From Cichorium intybus (lineage: Eukaryota; Streptophyta; Magnoliopsida; Asterales; Asteraceae), in assembly GCA_023525715.1 (NCBI GenBank), contig CM042012.1:113855798-113919797 (forward strand): a stretch of DNA of 64,000 bases. Direction: 5' to 3'. Shown one piece after another: positions 46,153-58,114 of this stretch. Below the pieces are notes generated by a model that searched no databases, was not told the origin of the DNA, and saw only the letters and a program-made list of their open reading frames with translations. Numbering within the stretch: position 1 is the stretch's first letter; each line of letters opens with the position of its first letter. A program made the translations under genes and the position numbers.

Positions 46153-46415
46153 AGAACACCACATAATGCACCCAGCAGTGGTATGAGCCCAACATAGAAC
46201 ACCACCACATAATGCACCCAGCAGTGGTATGAGCCAAACATAGAACATCACATAATGCACCCAGCAATGGTATGAGCCAAACACAGAACACCACATAATG
46301 CACCCAGCAGTGGTATGAGCCAAACAAAGAACACCACGTAATGCACCCAGCAGTGGTATGAGCCAAACACAGAACACCACATAATGCACCCAGCAGTGGT
46401 ATGATCCAAACATCA
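46153..46415 (-). repeat. 43-bp minisatellite, about six copies
   Basis: Units contain ACCACATAATGCACCCAGCA and GTGGTATGAGCC. One unit carries an extra CAC. Open frames on the minus strand here are repeat translations, not genes. Confidence 0.9.
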
Positions 46416-46702
46416 TATATATACCCAAGATACACCCTATCCTAATGCCACACATTCATATATCCACATATATCACACATATCACAATAAACAGATTTAA
46501 CATCAAGTTCATATTCACAACACCACACAACAAAGGATGAATGGCATCAATATAATGAAGTGAGAAACTCACCTGATAGGTAGAAGTAGATTGCATACAC
46601 AAGCCACGTGATACTCAAGAACTCTCCTTCCCCGGACCTACATTCCACATGGTACTACTTAGAACGGATCGACGTTTACATTTACTACTTATAATTATAT
46701 AA

Positions 46703-46856
<154 letters not shown>

Positions 46857-47950
46857 TTTTTCCGATACCCGACTCGTACCATGTCCCACTATACCCTCCC
46901 TTTACCTTCTAAATACATCATTGATGTTATTAATTGTATTTAATAAGTTTGTGAAGGTCCTGACATCCGTTACCAACTTTAAACCCACAACCAAGGTCAA
47001 AACCACAAAAAGAATGTTTGACAGCAAAGCTGATTTTTTGACCCATAAAAAGATTTGCAATGAAAGGCCAAGGAAAAATCAGGGATAAAATCTAACAAAC
47101 ATCATGTAGAAACTAGACCCAAGGTGAACACCATAGGGCCTGACCTTAAGTCGTTTGCATTTTCCATTTGAAAATTAAAAATCTGCCAAGTCACCAAAAT
47201 TCACTAGATCTACCACAGAACCTACCCCCAAAGATATAAGTAAGGAATGAGAATTACAAGGGATTAGGTTTTGAAACTTGGTGTGAATAGACTAGACCCT
47301 TATACCAAACTTTTCCCACAGACCTTGTCCCTAAATGATTCTCCTACAATCACTTATGAATTTTTCAAGTCAGAAATCACTGTATAGTGCACCCCTGGAC
47401 CAATCAGTAAAGATTGCAACTTTTACCTGACTTAGGGTCCTAGTTAGTCTAAGGACTTCTGGTCCAAGGAACTACACACCTAGGCCTTTCCAAAAAGTTA
47501 TGATTCACCCCAAATGACCAAACACAAGATTTTATATGAATTTTCCAAAAACAGGACCAAAACAGAAAAAAAGCGAAAATCTAGAAAATGATGCTAGAGT
47601 TTAGGGTTTCAACTTCTAAACCCATTAAGTCCTCTCATTAAGACCTTTGAGCTCTGAAACAAGTTCAAGGACATCCTAAAATCAGAAGACTTTGTAGAAT
47701 ACACTAGCATGAGCCATATACATTATGAACACGCACATGAAATCATAACTTAGAACATGAATTTTACTTACTTTCATGGTCATCACCCCAAGGAACACAA
47801 AGATCAAAGCCACTCACTCCGTTCTCCTTACTTTCTCGACTTGCTGCAGCAACCACAACCTGTCGTTTTCTCTTCTTTTTCTCCTCGACAATGCAATAGA
47901 ACTCGAAGGTGGATCACGCGACTTTAACAGAAACGGACACATGATGCTCC

Positions 47951-48245
47951 TGTTGGAAATTAACTCTGACTCGGTCCATGTTTGACCGAGTTTGTGGGAA
48001 ATAATGGCTTGTTTATGCCTGGTCTTTAGGAGTAGTTGGTTTAGTCCACGTTTAGTATGCTTATTTATGTGATAGGTGTTAGCTTTGTTTCTTTGGAAGT
48101 TTTAGTCTTCATTCTTTTCATTTTTGTATTCAAGTTTTCCAAGGAATAAACGTAGAAAATTGCTCCAGTGTTGTGTCCTCAAGTTCCTTCTAATCCCATT
48201 AATTTCATTGGGTATTCTGATCCTATGAAGAGCTCGACTCCAACA
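47951..48245 (+). mobile_element. 5' LTR of outer Ty1 (295 bp)
   Basis: TGTTGG...CCAACA ends. Near the start it carries a perfect 8-bp inverted repeat ACTCGGTC (47969-47976) and GACCGAGT (47984-47991) with a 7-nt loop. Confidence 0.93.
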
Positions 48246-48259
48246 CTTGATATCAGAGC
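48246..48259 (+). promoter_or_regulatory. Primer binding site of outer Ty1
   Basis: CTTGATATCAGAGC follows the LTR; one base differs from the usual TGGTATCAGAGC (A for G), so priming by initiator tRNA-Met would have a mismatch. Confidence 0.75.
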
Positions 48260-48294
48260 TTTGATGAATGCCCAAATACATCCGCTACGAAAAG

Positions 48295-49245
48295 ATGGCG
48301 TCTCCAAGTCAGGTCGTTACAAGAGAAATCGTTACAAGGGAGAGCAGTAGAGTACCATTCGAATGTCCAATGTTGACGTCTACAAACTACACTACATGGG
48401 CAATAAAAATGGAGGCGATAATGGATGCCCAAGGAGTATGGGAATCAATCGAACCACCAACCGGAGTGGAGGTGGATGAAAAGAAAAATAAAACCGCCCG
48501 TGCCTTCATTTTTCAAGCAATTCCAAAATATATCCTACTGCAGGTGGCGAAGAAGAAGACGACAAAAGAGGTTTGGGAGTCTTTAAAAATAAGGTATCTT
48601 GGAGCGGATAGGGTACAGAAGGCGAGACTACACACACTCAAGAGCGATTTTGATGCACTGCGGATGAAATACGGGGAGTCTATAGATGACTTCGCAGGAA
48701 AGATAAGTGGTATGATTTCAAAGTTCAACAGCCTTGGATCGACTATTGATGACTGTACACTCGTGAGAAAACTCCTAGACTCTGTTCCAGACAAATACCT
48801 CCAACTAGTGGCCTCAATCGAACAATACTTGGACGTGAATTCGATGCCATTCGACGAGGGGATTGGTAGGTTAAAAGCCTACGATGACCGGTTGCGACTC
48901 CGTAGCGCGACTACTAATAGTGAGAACACGCTATTACTGACCAAAGTTGACGGACAGAATATGCAAAGAACCTCAGGAGGAAGTTCATCGAATGGCAAAG
49001 GCCGTGGCACATCTCATCATGATAGAGGTGGCCGGAGTGGTGGCCGCGGTAGAGGAAATGGCCGAGGGCGAGGCAGTCGTGGAAGTTCCGATGGCCAACG
49101 CGGTGCCGGAAACAATTATCAACGAGGTAGAGATAAGAAGCATATAAAATGATTTAATTGTGAAGAATACGAGCATTACGCTTCTGAGTGTAAGGCTTCG
49201 AAAAAGAATGGAGACGAAGCAAATTTAACTCAAACACAGGAAGAA
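48295..49245 (+). pseudogene. Outer Ty1 gag, zinc knuckle cut by a stop
   Basis: The frame is open from 48268, but the ATG at 48295 (MASPSQVV) is the likely start. It contains the UBN2-type gag domain (LTSTNYTTWAIKMEAIM, VWESLKIRYLGADRVQKARL, DDFAGKISGMISKFNSLG) and a Gly/Arg-rich RNA-binding tail (RGGRSGGRGRGNGRGRGS). The knuckle then reads stop-FNCEEYEHYASEC: the first Cys codon has become TGA (49150-49152) and a Gly is replaced. Downstream the same frame continues into protease. Function in relatives: capsid. One nonsense change blocks the polyprotein here. Confidence 0.88.
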
Positions 49246-49254
49246 GAACCGGCT

Positions 49255-50331
49255 TTGCTGCTAAGTATATGTGGGGAGAAAAGTCAGTCCATGGTGTTGT
49301 TGAATGAGGAAAAGGTGTATCCGAGATTTGACGAGAGAACCGACGAAAACATGTGGTATTTAGACAATGGTTCTAGTAACCATATGACCGGGAATAGAAA
49401 AGTTTTTGCCGAGCTCGATGAAAAGATTACCGGGCAGGTGCGATTTGGTGACGGCTCAAATGTTCAAATTGCAGGAAACGGATCTATTGTACTAGAGTGC
49501 AAGAATGGTGAGCAAACACTAATCACAGAAATGTACTTTATTCCGGCACTTCGCAGCAACATAATAAGCCTTGGACAGATGACAGAAATCGGATATAAAA
49601 TCGAGATGTTGCATGAGTACTTGAAGGTACACGACGAAGACGGGAGATTGTTCATGAAGGTACAAAGATCTCAGAACCGGTTATACAAGATACTACTTTA
49701 CACTATTCAACCGGTGAGTCTTCTTTCAAGTCTCGACAACACAGCTTGGTTATGGCATGCGAGGTTAGGGCACATAAACTTTCAGATCATAGAATCGATG
49801 GTGAGGAGAGATTTGGTGCGGGGTGTACCAGACGTAAAGCACCCAGAACAAGTGTGCGATGGGTGTATGGTTGCAAAACAAACTCCTCAAAGTTTTCCAA
49901 AAGAAGCTCACTGGTGAGCTAGCAAGCCTCTTGAACTTGTACATGTTGACTTGTGCGGCCCGATCAGTCCGACAACAAGAGCAGGTAATCGTTACTTCAT
50001 GTTAGTAGTTGATGATTACAGTCGGTACATGTGGGTGTTTATGTTAAAAACGAAGGATGAAACATTCGAAACTTTGAAATGTTTCAAGACACAAGTTGAA
50101 AGTGAAAGCAAGTTTAAATTAAGAGGACTCAGAACCGATCGCGGGGGAGAGTTTACCTCTCAACAGTTTACAGATTTTTGTAAACAACAGGGAATTAAGA
50201 GACAATTGACAGCTCCATACTCGCCCCAACAGAACGGCGTGGTAGAACGCCGAAATCGCACCACTGTGGAAGCCACGAGATCTCTACTAAAAACCATGAG
50301 CGTTCCAGATGAGATGTGGGGGAAGCGGTAA
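49255..50331 (+). pseudogene. Outer Ty1 protease and integrase
   Basis: Frame 49255-49917 holds a protease region with WYLDNGSSNHMTG (catalytic D-S/T-G altered to DNG) and the integrase HHCC (WHARLGHIN...CDGCMVAKQ). It ends at TGA (49915-49917), apparently a Trp/Arg codon change, and continues in frame at 49951-50331 with the integrase core: Asp in VDLCGP, Asp in TDRGGEF, Glu in NGVVERRNRT. A one-base loss in the G run near 50317 then shifts the frame (GEAVRHAVYLLNR appears in another frame from 50316). Catalytic DDE residues are present. Confidence 0.88.
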
Positions 50332-50806
50332 GACACGCTGTCTACTTGCTGAATCGAATGCCAACAAAGGGAGTGGAGAATATGACTCAATACGAAGCGT
50401 GGAAAGGGGAAAAACCAACACTTCATCATCTGAAGGTGTTCGGCTGTTTGGGACATGTGAGAAAACCAAGAAATCAAACTACAAAGTTGAGTGATCGGAG
50501 TATTTTAATGGTTCACTTTGGAGTCGAACCAGGAAGCAAGGCATATCGTATGTATAATCCTAAAGAAACCAGGGTAGTGGTGACACGTGATGCTGTATTT
50601 GACGAAAAAGAAAGTGGGTATGGTTCGAAGCCCAAAACGAGGAGCCCACTAATCAATCTTGGTTTGATATTTTTGTTAACACAGGTACTGAAGCCCATGA
50701 ATACTCACAAGGAGACCAACACGAGAACCCTAACCAACAAAGTGATACAAACAGCCAACATTTACCATCGTTCTCGTCACCAAGAGGAAGTTATGGCTGG
50801 GACGGG
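50316..50806 (+). pseudogene. Outer Ty1 integrase C-terminus and linker
   Basis: Frame with AVYLLNRMPTKG, HHLKVFGCLGHVRKP and YNPKETRVVVTRDAVFDE, typical of the Ty1 integrase C-terminal region. A second frameshift near 50640-50650 moves the linker to RT into the frame that opens as the RT segment at 50807. Confidence 0.85.
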
Positions 50807-52011
50807 ATGTCGGACGCAACACCTTACACGACCACTACGAAAAGCCCATTGACGGAGAAGCAAGACGGAACTCACGTAGAATATGACCACACACCTGTCC
50901 GAGGTTCTCGTAGATTGTCCGGAATCTATGACGAGACGGAACAGATGGAATCTGAAACGGAAGACATGTTACTCCTTGGTGAAGAACCAGCTACCTATGC
51001 AGAAGCAGCAAGTGAACAGACGTGGCAAGAAGCAATGACAAAGGAACTAGACTCAATTGCCAAGAATCGCACTTGGAATTTGACCAACCTTCCAAAAGGT
51101 CAAAAACCAATTGGGTTAAAGTGGGTGTTCAAATTGAAAAGAGATGCACACGGAAACATAACGACACACAAAGCTCGGTTAGTAGCGAAGGGTTATGTGC
51201 AAAAGAAAGGGATTGACTTCGATGAGGTATTTGCACCAGTAGCTCGTTTGGAGACCATTCGGGTACTATTAGCACTAGCAGCTGAGAACAGGTGGTTGGT
51301 TCATCATTTGGACGTGAAGTCAGCCTTCTTGAATGGGGAGTTACAAGAAGAGGTTTACGTATCCCAGCCAGATGGCTTTGTAATCAAAGGGAAGGAGCAC
51401 CTGGTATACTGTCTGAATAAAGCCCTTTACGGGCTGCGACAGGCTCCAAGGGCTTGGAACATCAGACTGGATCGAGCACTTAAAGAAATGGGTTTCCGGA
51501 GATGTCCTCAAGAACAAGCCGTGTACAAACTTCAAAGAAAAATGTTCACACTTATAGTCGAGGTGTACGTTGACGATTTAATTGTGACATGATCAAGTGA
51601 AGAAAAGGTCAGCGAGTTCAAGAACAGGATGCAAAAGGTGTTTGATATGAATGATCTAGGCAAGCTCTCCTACTACCTGGGCATTAAAGTGCATCAAGGT
51701 AATGATGGGATCAAAATTGGTCAAGCAGCGTACGCAAAGAAAATTTTAAAATCGGTTGGAATAGATGATTGTAACGAATCAAAGTATCACATGGAACCGA
51801 AGCTAGTTCTAACAAGGAATGAAGGGTGAGAGTCGGTAAATGCCACTGATTACCGACGCTTTATTGGAAGCTTGCGATACTTGCTTCATACAAGACCCGA
51901 TCTCAGTTACTCGGTTGGTGTCGTTAGTAGATACATGGAGTTGGTAAAGGTGTTGGTTATATGCCCATTCATATTAAAATTAGTAGATACATGGAGTTGG
52001 TGACGTATGTT
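50807..52011 (+). pseudogene. Outer Ty1 reverse transcriptase
   Basis: Begins in the linker and reaches the RT core: KWVFKLKRDAHGN, HKARLVAKGYVQKKGIDFDE, FAPVARLETIR, HHLDVKSAFLNGELQEEVYV, KALYGLRQAPRAW and the catalytic VYVDDLIVT. TGA (51590-51592) follows directly where GGA-like Gly is usual. The frame continues (51629: FDMNDLGKLSYYLGIKVHQ), another TGA near 51827, then RFIGSLRYLLHTRPDLSY and VVSRYMELV where a rearranged junction and the inner element interrupt it. Confidence 0.88.
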
Positions 52012-52016
52012 AAAGG
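51923..52016 (+). repeat. Scrambled junction with copied LTR start and copied RT end
   Basis: TTAGTAGATACATGGAGTTG occurs at 51924 and 51980. The 23 bp from AAAGG through the first bases of the inner LTR occur at 51946-51968 and again at the true junction 52012-52034. About 11 bp of filler lie between the copies. Confidence 0.9.
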
Positions 52017-52659
52017 TGTTGGTTATATGCCCATCGTTATAACAAGTTGGTAATATTATTATAAATAGTAGGGTCCTTTTGGGTTACACGCAAGAGACGA
52101 TTTAGCTAAAAGAGATCGAACATAAACTTGAGGGGTTAAGTTTATTAATATACCAAAGTAAAGGTATATTAATTAGAAACTTAATGGTTAAGTTTATTAA
52201 TATACCAAAGTAAATGTATATTAATTAGAAACTTAATAAGGATAAAGGACTAAAGTGAAATATCCACAAGGGAGGGGATAAGGATGAGGAGCACTATAAA
52301 TACAACCCTAGATCTGAGTTGTAAAGGCTGCCAAAACCCTAATTTTCGTCACTCTCCTCCCACCCCTCGGTATACGGCCGATTTCTTTCAAAACCCTAAG
52401 TATTACGTGCTAAAACTTCAAGCAAAGGTATATACTACATCAACGGGTGCTGGATCGTTGTATTGGGTGCGATTACATTAGAGGATTTCTACTTTGGGCT
52501 CTCGTCATCCTAACAAAATCAGATCTGAGATTCAAAAGGTATGTCTTGAACCCTCTTGATTTTACAGTTACAAAAGTGTGCATGATTCTGTGATCCTGGT
52601 TGAATACGATTTTGTTTTAAGTTTCCGCTGCATTTGTTTTATGTTATCGTATTCCAACA
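52017..52659 (+). mobile_element. 5' LTR of inner Ty1 (643 bp)
   Basis: TGTTGGTTATATG...TTCCAACA. Contains a two-copy ~53-bp repeat with TTAAGTTTATTAATATACCA (about 52135-52245) and TATAAATA at 52295. Confidence 0.94.
52295..52302 (+). promoter_or_regulatory. TATA box of inner Ty1 LTR
   Basis: TATAAATA preceded by GGAGCAC. The 3' LTR copy is at 59280-59287. Confidence 0.6.
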
Positions 52660-52660
52660 G

Positions 52661-52673
52661 TGGTATCAGAGCC
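52661..52673 (+). promoter_or_regulatory. Primer binding site of inner Ty1
   Basis: TGGTATCAGAGCC one base after the LTR; initiator tRNA-Met type. Confidence 0.9.
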
Positions 52674-52760
52674 ACTTTATCATGATTTTGTACTGTTTTG
52701 ATTCGATTAAAATTGTTAAAAATCGTTTTTTTTTTCTGATTTATCGAATCTGTTCGACGT

Positions 52761-52921
52761 CCGCGCCGCGGTTCTTGAAATATCGCGTCGCGGGTTTTTC
52801 TAAAGTTACGATCATTAGGGTTTTGCCGCGTCGCGTTTCCTAGTGTTCCGCGTCGCGTCGTTCTTGTCATGATCGGTTTCTTTTGATTACCGCGTCGCGT
52901 TTTCTCGTGATCCGTGTCGCG
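52761..52921 (+). repeat. Three 64-bp units each with a pair of CCGCGTCGCG motifs
   Basis: Motifs start at 52761/52784, 52826/52848 and 52890/52912, so pairs are 22-23 bp apart and pairs repeat every 64 bp. The core CGCGTCGCG is the reverse complement of the CGCGACGCG core in the unrelated Sirevirus-like LTR at 15524-15963. It lies in the leader between primer site and gag. Confidence 0.9.
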
Positions 52922-54066
52922 ACGGTCGTGTCGTTTTTTTCTTCTGAAATCAGATTTCTTGTTATAAAATGGTGATTTTAGTATTGTATGATTGTTTAGA
53001 TTAATGATTGACATTGAATACTTGCATGCTCAATAGGATTAATAGCTAAACACAAAGTTTAAAATGCTTCAAAATTTAATGGATGATTGTTTAAATTAAT
53101 TATTAACACTGCATCCTTGCGTGTTTAATAGAATTAATAGTTAAACATAATTTTCAAAGAATACTTAAAATTTTAAATGATATATATATTAGAATTGTAT
53201 CTATATGTATAACTTAAAATAAAAACATTGGTCAGACCATGACTAGGCTCACCTACTCTAAATGTGTAGAAGGTTTAAGGATGTCTTTTTGATTCCTAAT
53301 GAGGTCGGTTTTTAAATAGCATTCACTGCTTACCACCCTCACCGCCTGTCGCATTTTATTGAGTGGAGTTACCGAAAGGGTTTGATAGGACAGTAAAAAT
53401 TGTTAAAAGTATTACTGAAAATACAAAAAGGGTTTCAAGATAAAAGTATTACTGAAAATACAGAAGTAAAAATTGTTAAAAGTTAATAGAATTTTTCAAA
53501 AGTAAAATTGGCGTTTCAAACCGGTTTTAAAAGTTTAAATTGACCCTTATGCCAATTAAAAGGTTAAAATGTTTTAACAAAACGAAACAAAATCCCGTTT
53601 TATGAAAATGTGAATCTCATGCTACACACAAAGAACCACACATTTAACCGGGCCCTTCCGGCGTGGGAAGTGCTATAGCCAACGCGTCGGATTGGACTCG
53701 GCAAAAATGATGTGATACTCGCGATAACTCATGAATCATGGGCCGGGTGTCACGTGGGTCCTTCGTAGTCGATTTACCATCCAAACCCGTGATCCACGGC
53801 ATACCCGTCACGAGAGAGAGGATGAGCATGATGGGACTAAACATGCCATTGATTAGATTCAATGAATCCCGAAAGATCTAGAAGCTTCATAGAGATTGAA
53901 GTTGGCAAAAGAGTGTTGCCTACCTAAATAACTTTTGGGGTGACTACGGCATACCTCTTCACCACCAGAAGTGAAATATGGATTCTAGCCTTAAGTAAAA
54001 TTATTGTTTTGGGTAATTAATTTTTTAAGGATTAATCAAACTAATTAAAATCTACTTTTCATATAG
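52922..54066 (+). other. Long leader of inner Ty1, no gene seen
   Basis: About 1.15 kb between the CpG array and the gag ATG. It includes a repeated AAAGTATTACTGAAAATACA phrase (53405-53470). No convincing frame; a small upstream regulatory role is possible but unseen. Confidence 0.6.
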
Positions 54067-55065
54067 ATGGCTCCAAATGCAAATACAAATTCGAATTCGG
54101 CTACAAATATCTCACTAATGCAACTCCTCTCTAAGGATAAGCTGACGGGATCCAACTACTTGGACTGGATGCGTTCCCTTCGGATCGCCCTCCGGTATGA
54201 TAAGAAAGAATGGGTCCCGGATACAACTCTTCCTGAGGCTCCCGCTGACGATGCAACTAGAGCTGTTAGGGATGCTTGGCAAAAGCATAAAGATCAGTCG
54301 GATGAGGTTGCTTGTCTCATGTTAGCGACCATGGTTCCGGAAATCCAAAAGAGTTTCGAGACCGCTGGGGCGTTCGACATGGCCGACTAGCTGAAGGAAA
54401 TGTTCCAAGAGCAGGCTAGACAGGAACGATACGACACTATGATCGCCTTACTAGATTGCAAGCAGCAGAAGGGAACCGCTGTCAGTGCACACGCGCTTAA
54501 GATGAAAGCATACGTTGACAGATTGGAGCGACTTGGATTTCCAATCGCTCAGCAATTGGTTACGGATATCATCCTCCACTCGCTGAGCAGTACATTCAGT
54601 CAGCTCACACTGAATTTTAATATGAATGGATTGGAAAAGACCATAATGGAGTTACATGGCATGCTAAAAACTGTCGAGGCAAATATGTCTAAATCTAAGA
54701 ACTCCAGCTCCACGGATCCGGTATTGGCAATCAGGGAAGGGGCAATCAAGAAAAGGAAAGCCAAGAAGCCTAAAGGCAAAGGGAAGGGTCAAGTTGGTAA
54801 CCCCAACTCCAACCCTAGCAACTAGGGCAAGGCTGGTTCTATGATAGTGCCGTCACTAAACCCTGATGAGGCCATTTGTTTCCACTGCGGAGAAAAGGGA
54901 CACTGGAAGCGAACATGCCCTAAATACCTGGAGGAGATCAAGAATATCAAGCCCAAAGTGTCTGATACCTCAGGTATATACATGATAGAACTCCATAATA
55001 CTTCTACTACTAATTCATGGGTCCTAGACACAAGATCTGGTACTCACATTTGCTCTGATGTGTAG
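54067..55065 (+). pseudogene. Inner Ty1 gag and zinc knuckle, three stops
   Basis: The ATG at 54067 (MAPNANTN) opens a gag with LTGSNYLDWMRSLRIALR and a helical capsid region. TAG at 54388-54390 interrupts FDMAD-LKEMF (Trp expected). The frame continues 54400-54825 (AHALKMKAYVDRLERLGFPI, Lys-rich tail), TAG (Gln expected), then 54841-55065 with an intact CCHC knuckle CFHCGEKGHWKRTC and a protease motif VLDTRSGTHIC in which the catalytic G of DTG is now R, before TAG at 55063-55065 (Gln expected). All segments share one reading frame. Confidence 0.9.
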
Positions 55066-56679
55066 GGACTAAGAAGAAGTAAGAAGTTAAGGCATGGGGA
55101 GCTTGACCTGATCATGGGCAACATACATACGGCTGCTATCAAGAGGATTGGGGATTACGAGCTCGTGCTTTCTACTGGATTTTCTATTAATTTATTAGAT
55201 TGTTGCTATTCACCAGAAATGACTAGAAACATTATTTCTTTTAGTGCTTTGTATCGAGACGGTTTTGATTTTGGTTTTGATAATGGAAATATTTTAGTTT
55301 TCAAAAATGATTGTCTTTACTTTAAAGCATGTCCTACAAATGGTATTTATGAAACTATCATGAGCATTAGAAGAAATAATAGCTTAATCTTAAATGTTGA
55401 TTCAGATACATCCAAAAGTGTATTGGATCAATCATGTCTATGGCATTGTCGACTTGGCCATATAAACAAGAAACGCATCCCCAAACTCCAAGAGGATGGG
55501 ATTTTGGAATCATTCGACCTCAAGTCTGATGATGTATGTGAGTCTTGTTTATTAGGCAAGATGACAAAAGCGCCATTCACAGGGAACTTTGAAAGAGGCA
55601 ATGATCTGTTGGACCTCATACACACGGATGTGTGTGGACCGTTCAGATCAGCCACAAGACATGGAGAAAGGTACTTCGTCACATTTACTGATGACTTCAG
55701 TAGATATGGGTATGTTTATTTGATTAAACATAAGTCTGAGACATTCGAGGTGTTCAAAAGGTTTCAGAACGAAGTAGAGAATCAACGGGGCAAAAGGATT
55801 AAGATCCTTCGATCCGACAGGGGTGGAGAATATCTTAGTCAAGAATTCTACGATCATCTAAGGAACTGTGGAATTGTTTCACAACTGACTCCTCCTGGAA
55901 CACCACAACATAATGGTGTAGCTGAGAGGAGGAACCGAACATTACTTGATATGGTTCGGTCCATGATGAGTCGTGCTACGGTTCCAATCAGTTTCTGGGG
56001 CTATGCCTTGGAGACTGCAGCAAAAGTCCTGAACCTTGTACCAACTAAGAAGGTCAGCAAGACACCCTCTAAAATATGGAATGGGACTAAACCCTTATTA
56101 GCGCATTTGAAAGTCTGGGGTTGTGAGGCTTACGTTCGTCGCGAAGCCATCGACAAACTAGAACCCAGATCAGAGAGGTGTTACTTTATTGGTTATCCTG
56201 CTAGTTCTTTTGGGTATTTGTTTTACAAACCTTCTGAAAACAAGGTGATTGTTGCACGAAGGGTAGTCTTCCGAGAGAGGGAGCTGATACACCAAGAGGC
56301 CAGTGGGAGCCAAATTGATCTTGAGGAGATTCAAGAACCAACCAATAAAGGACCTGATGTTGGCACTAGCTCTCAATCAGAGGTTGCAAAACCTATTGAG
56401 CCTCAGCCAAGTACAGCTGGGGAATCTGACATACCTCCACCTCCTGTCCGGAGATCTGATAGAGTACGTCATGCACCTGAATTTTATGGTTTACATATTA
56501 CCGAAGGAGATGAGTCAATGGTAGATGACGATGAACCTACCAGCTATCAGAAAGCAATGGCAGGCCCAGATGCTGCCAAATGGAACGAGGCTATGGAGAG
56601 CGAGATGAAATCCATGTATGATAACCAAGTTTGGAACCTGGTTGATCAAACACCTGGCCTTAAAACAGTTGGGGTGTAA
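55066..56679 (+). pseudogene. Inner Ty1 protease tail and integrase
   Basis: In frame with gag. From 55114: protease end (DYELVLSTGFSINLLDCCYSP), integrase HHCC (LWHCRLGHINKKRI...CESCLLGKMTK), core with Asp in HTDVCGPF, Asp in SDRGGEYLS, Glu in NGVAERRNRT, then LNLVPTKKVSKTP, KVWGCEAYVRR and the linker. An extra G in a G run near 56668 ends it at TAA just inside RT. DDE residues are intact. Confidence 0.9.
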
Positions 56680-58114
56680 ATGGGTTTTCAAGAAGAAGAC
56701 AGACATGGATAGAAAGGTACACACATATAAAGCCAGACTGGTGGCAAAGGGTTATACTCAAACCCAAGGGATTGATTATGAGGAAACTTTTTCACCAGTG
56801 GCAATGATTAAATCTATCAGGATATTGTTTGCCATCGCAGCATTTTATGACTACAAAATATGGCAAATGGATGTAAAAACCGCTTTCCTTAACGGAAAAC
56901 TTTCAGATGATCTGTATATGACACAACCAGAGGGTTTTGTACAGTCTAAATATCCCAATAGAGTGTGTAAACTTGTGAAGTCGATTTATGGACTCAAACA
57001 AGCATCTCGCAGCTGGAATCTCTGCTTCGATGAGAAAATCAAAGAGTTTGGATTTTCGAGAAGTGAAAATGAGCCATGTGTATATGTCAGAGCTAGTGGG
57101 AATGCTGTTGTCTTCCTTGTGCTGTATGTTGATGACATACTACTCATAGGAAACAATGTCCTAATGTTGCAAAGTGTTAAAACTTGGCTTGGGGATTGTT
57201 TCGCTATGAAAGACTTGGGAGAAGCGGCATACATACTTGGTATAAAGATCTATAGAGATAGATCTAGGCGACTCATTGGTTTAAGCCAGAGTACATACAT
57301 AGACAAAATCTTGAAAAGATTCAAGATGCAAGATTCAAAGAAAGGATTCGTGCTTATGCAACGTGGTATGACATTGAGTAGAGACCAATGTCCTAGTTCT
57401 AGTGATGAACGAGAAAGAATGAGTCGAATCCCATATGCTTCAGCAATGGGATCGATCATGTATGCCATGTTATGTACAAGGCCTGACGTCTCTTGTGCCT
57501 TGAGTATGACGAGTCGTTATCAGGCCAATCCTGGTGAAAATCATTGGACCGCAGTCAAGAACATTCTTGAGTATCTTTGGAGGACGAAGGAAGTGTTCTT
57601 GGTCTATGGGGGCATGGAAGAACTCACTGTAAGTGGTTATAGTGATGCTAGCTTCCAAACCGATAGAGACGACTCCTGTTCGCAGTCAGGATTCGTGTTC
57701 TTACTGAATGGTGGGGCAGAAACTTGGAAGAGTACCAAGCAAGAAACAGTAGCTGATTCGACAACGGAGCCTGAGTATATTGCAGTTAATGAAGCTGCAA
57801 AGGAAGCCATGTGGATGAAGAAGTTCATCAGGGATCTCGGTGTTGTTCCTAGCATTGATGGTCCAGTTGAGATCTTCTGTGACAATGAGGGTGCAGTCGC
57901 CTTGGCGAAAGAACCCAGAGCTCACAAACGCACAAGGCATATACACCGGAAGTACCATTATATTCGGAGGCTCGTTGAAGAAGGAGACATCACGATTAGT
58001 AGAGTTACATCAGAAGATAATGTTGCTGATCCATTCACTAAACCATTATCTCAGGCCAAGCATGATTCTCATACTAGGTCGATGGGCATCAGATTTGCAA
58101 ATGAGTTGGTTTGA
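56618..58114 (+). pseudogene. Inner Ty1 reverse transcriptase and RNase H
   Basis: The true sequence joins the integrase frame near 56668 by a one-base shift. RT: CKWVFKKKTDMDRKVHTYKA, YEETFSPVAMIKSIRI, QMDVKTAFLNGKL, SIYGLKQASRSW, catalytic LYVDDILLIGN, FAMKDLGEAAYILGIKIYRD. RNase H: VSGYSDASFQTDRDD, SGFVFLLNGGAETWKS, STTEPEYIAVNEAAKEAMW, FCDNEGAVALA, RHIHRKYHYIRRLVEEGDI and VADPFTKPL, ending at TGA 58112-58114. About 480 codons are open, longer than any other pol segment here. The catalytic Asp pair is intact, but no start is available without the upstream frame. Confidence 0.9.

Noticed and set aside
46117..46455. 112-codon minus-strand frame with repeated Trp/Cys/His blocks
   Set aside because: Translation of the 43-bp minisatellite in the solo LTR.
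52568..53014. 148-codon minus-strand Arg/Lys-rich frame in the inner Ty1 leader
   Set aside because: Antisense of the CpG motif units; starts and ends without context.
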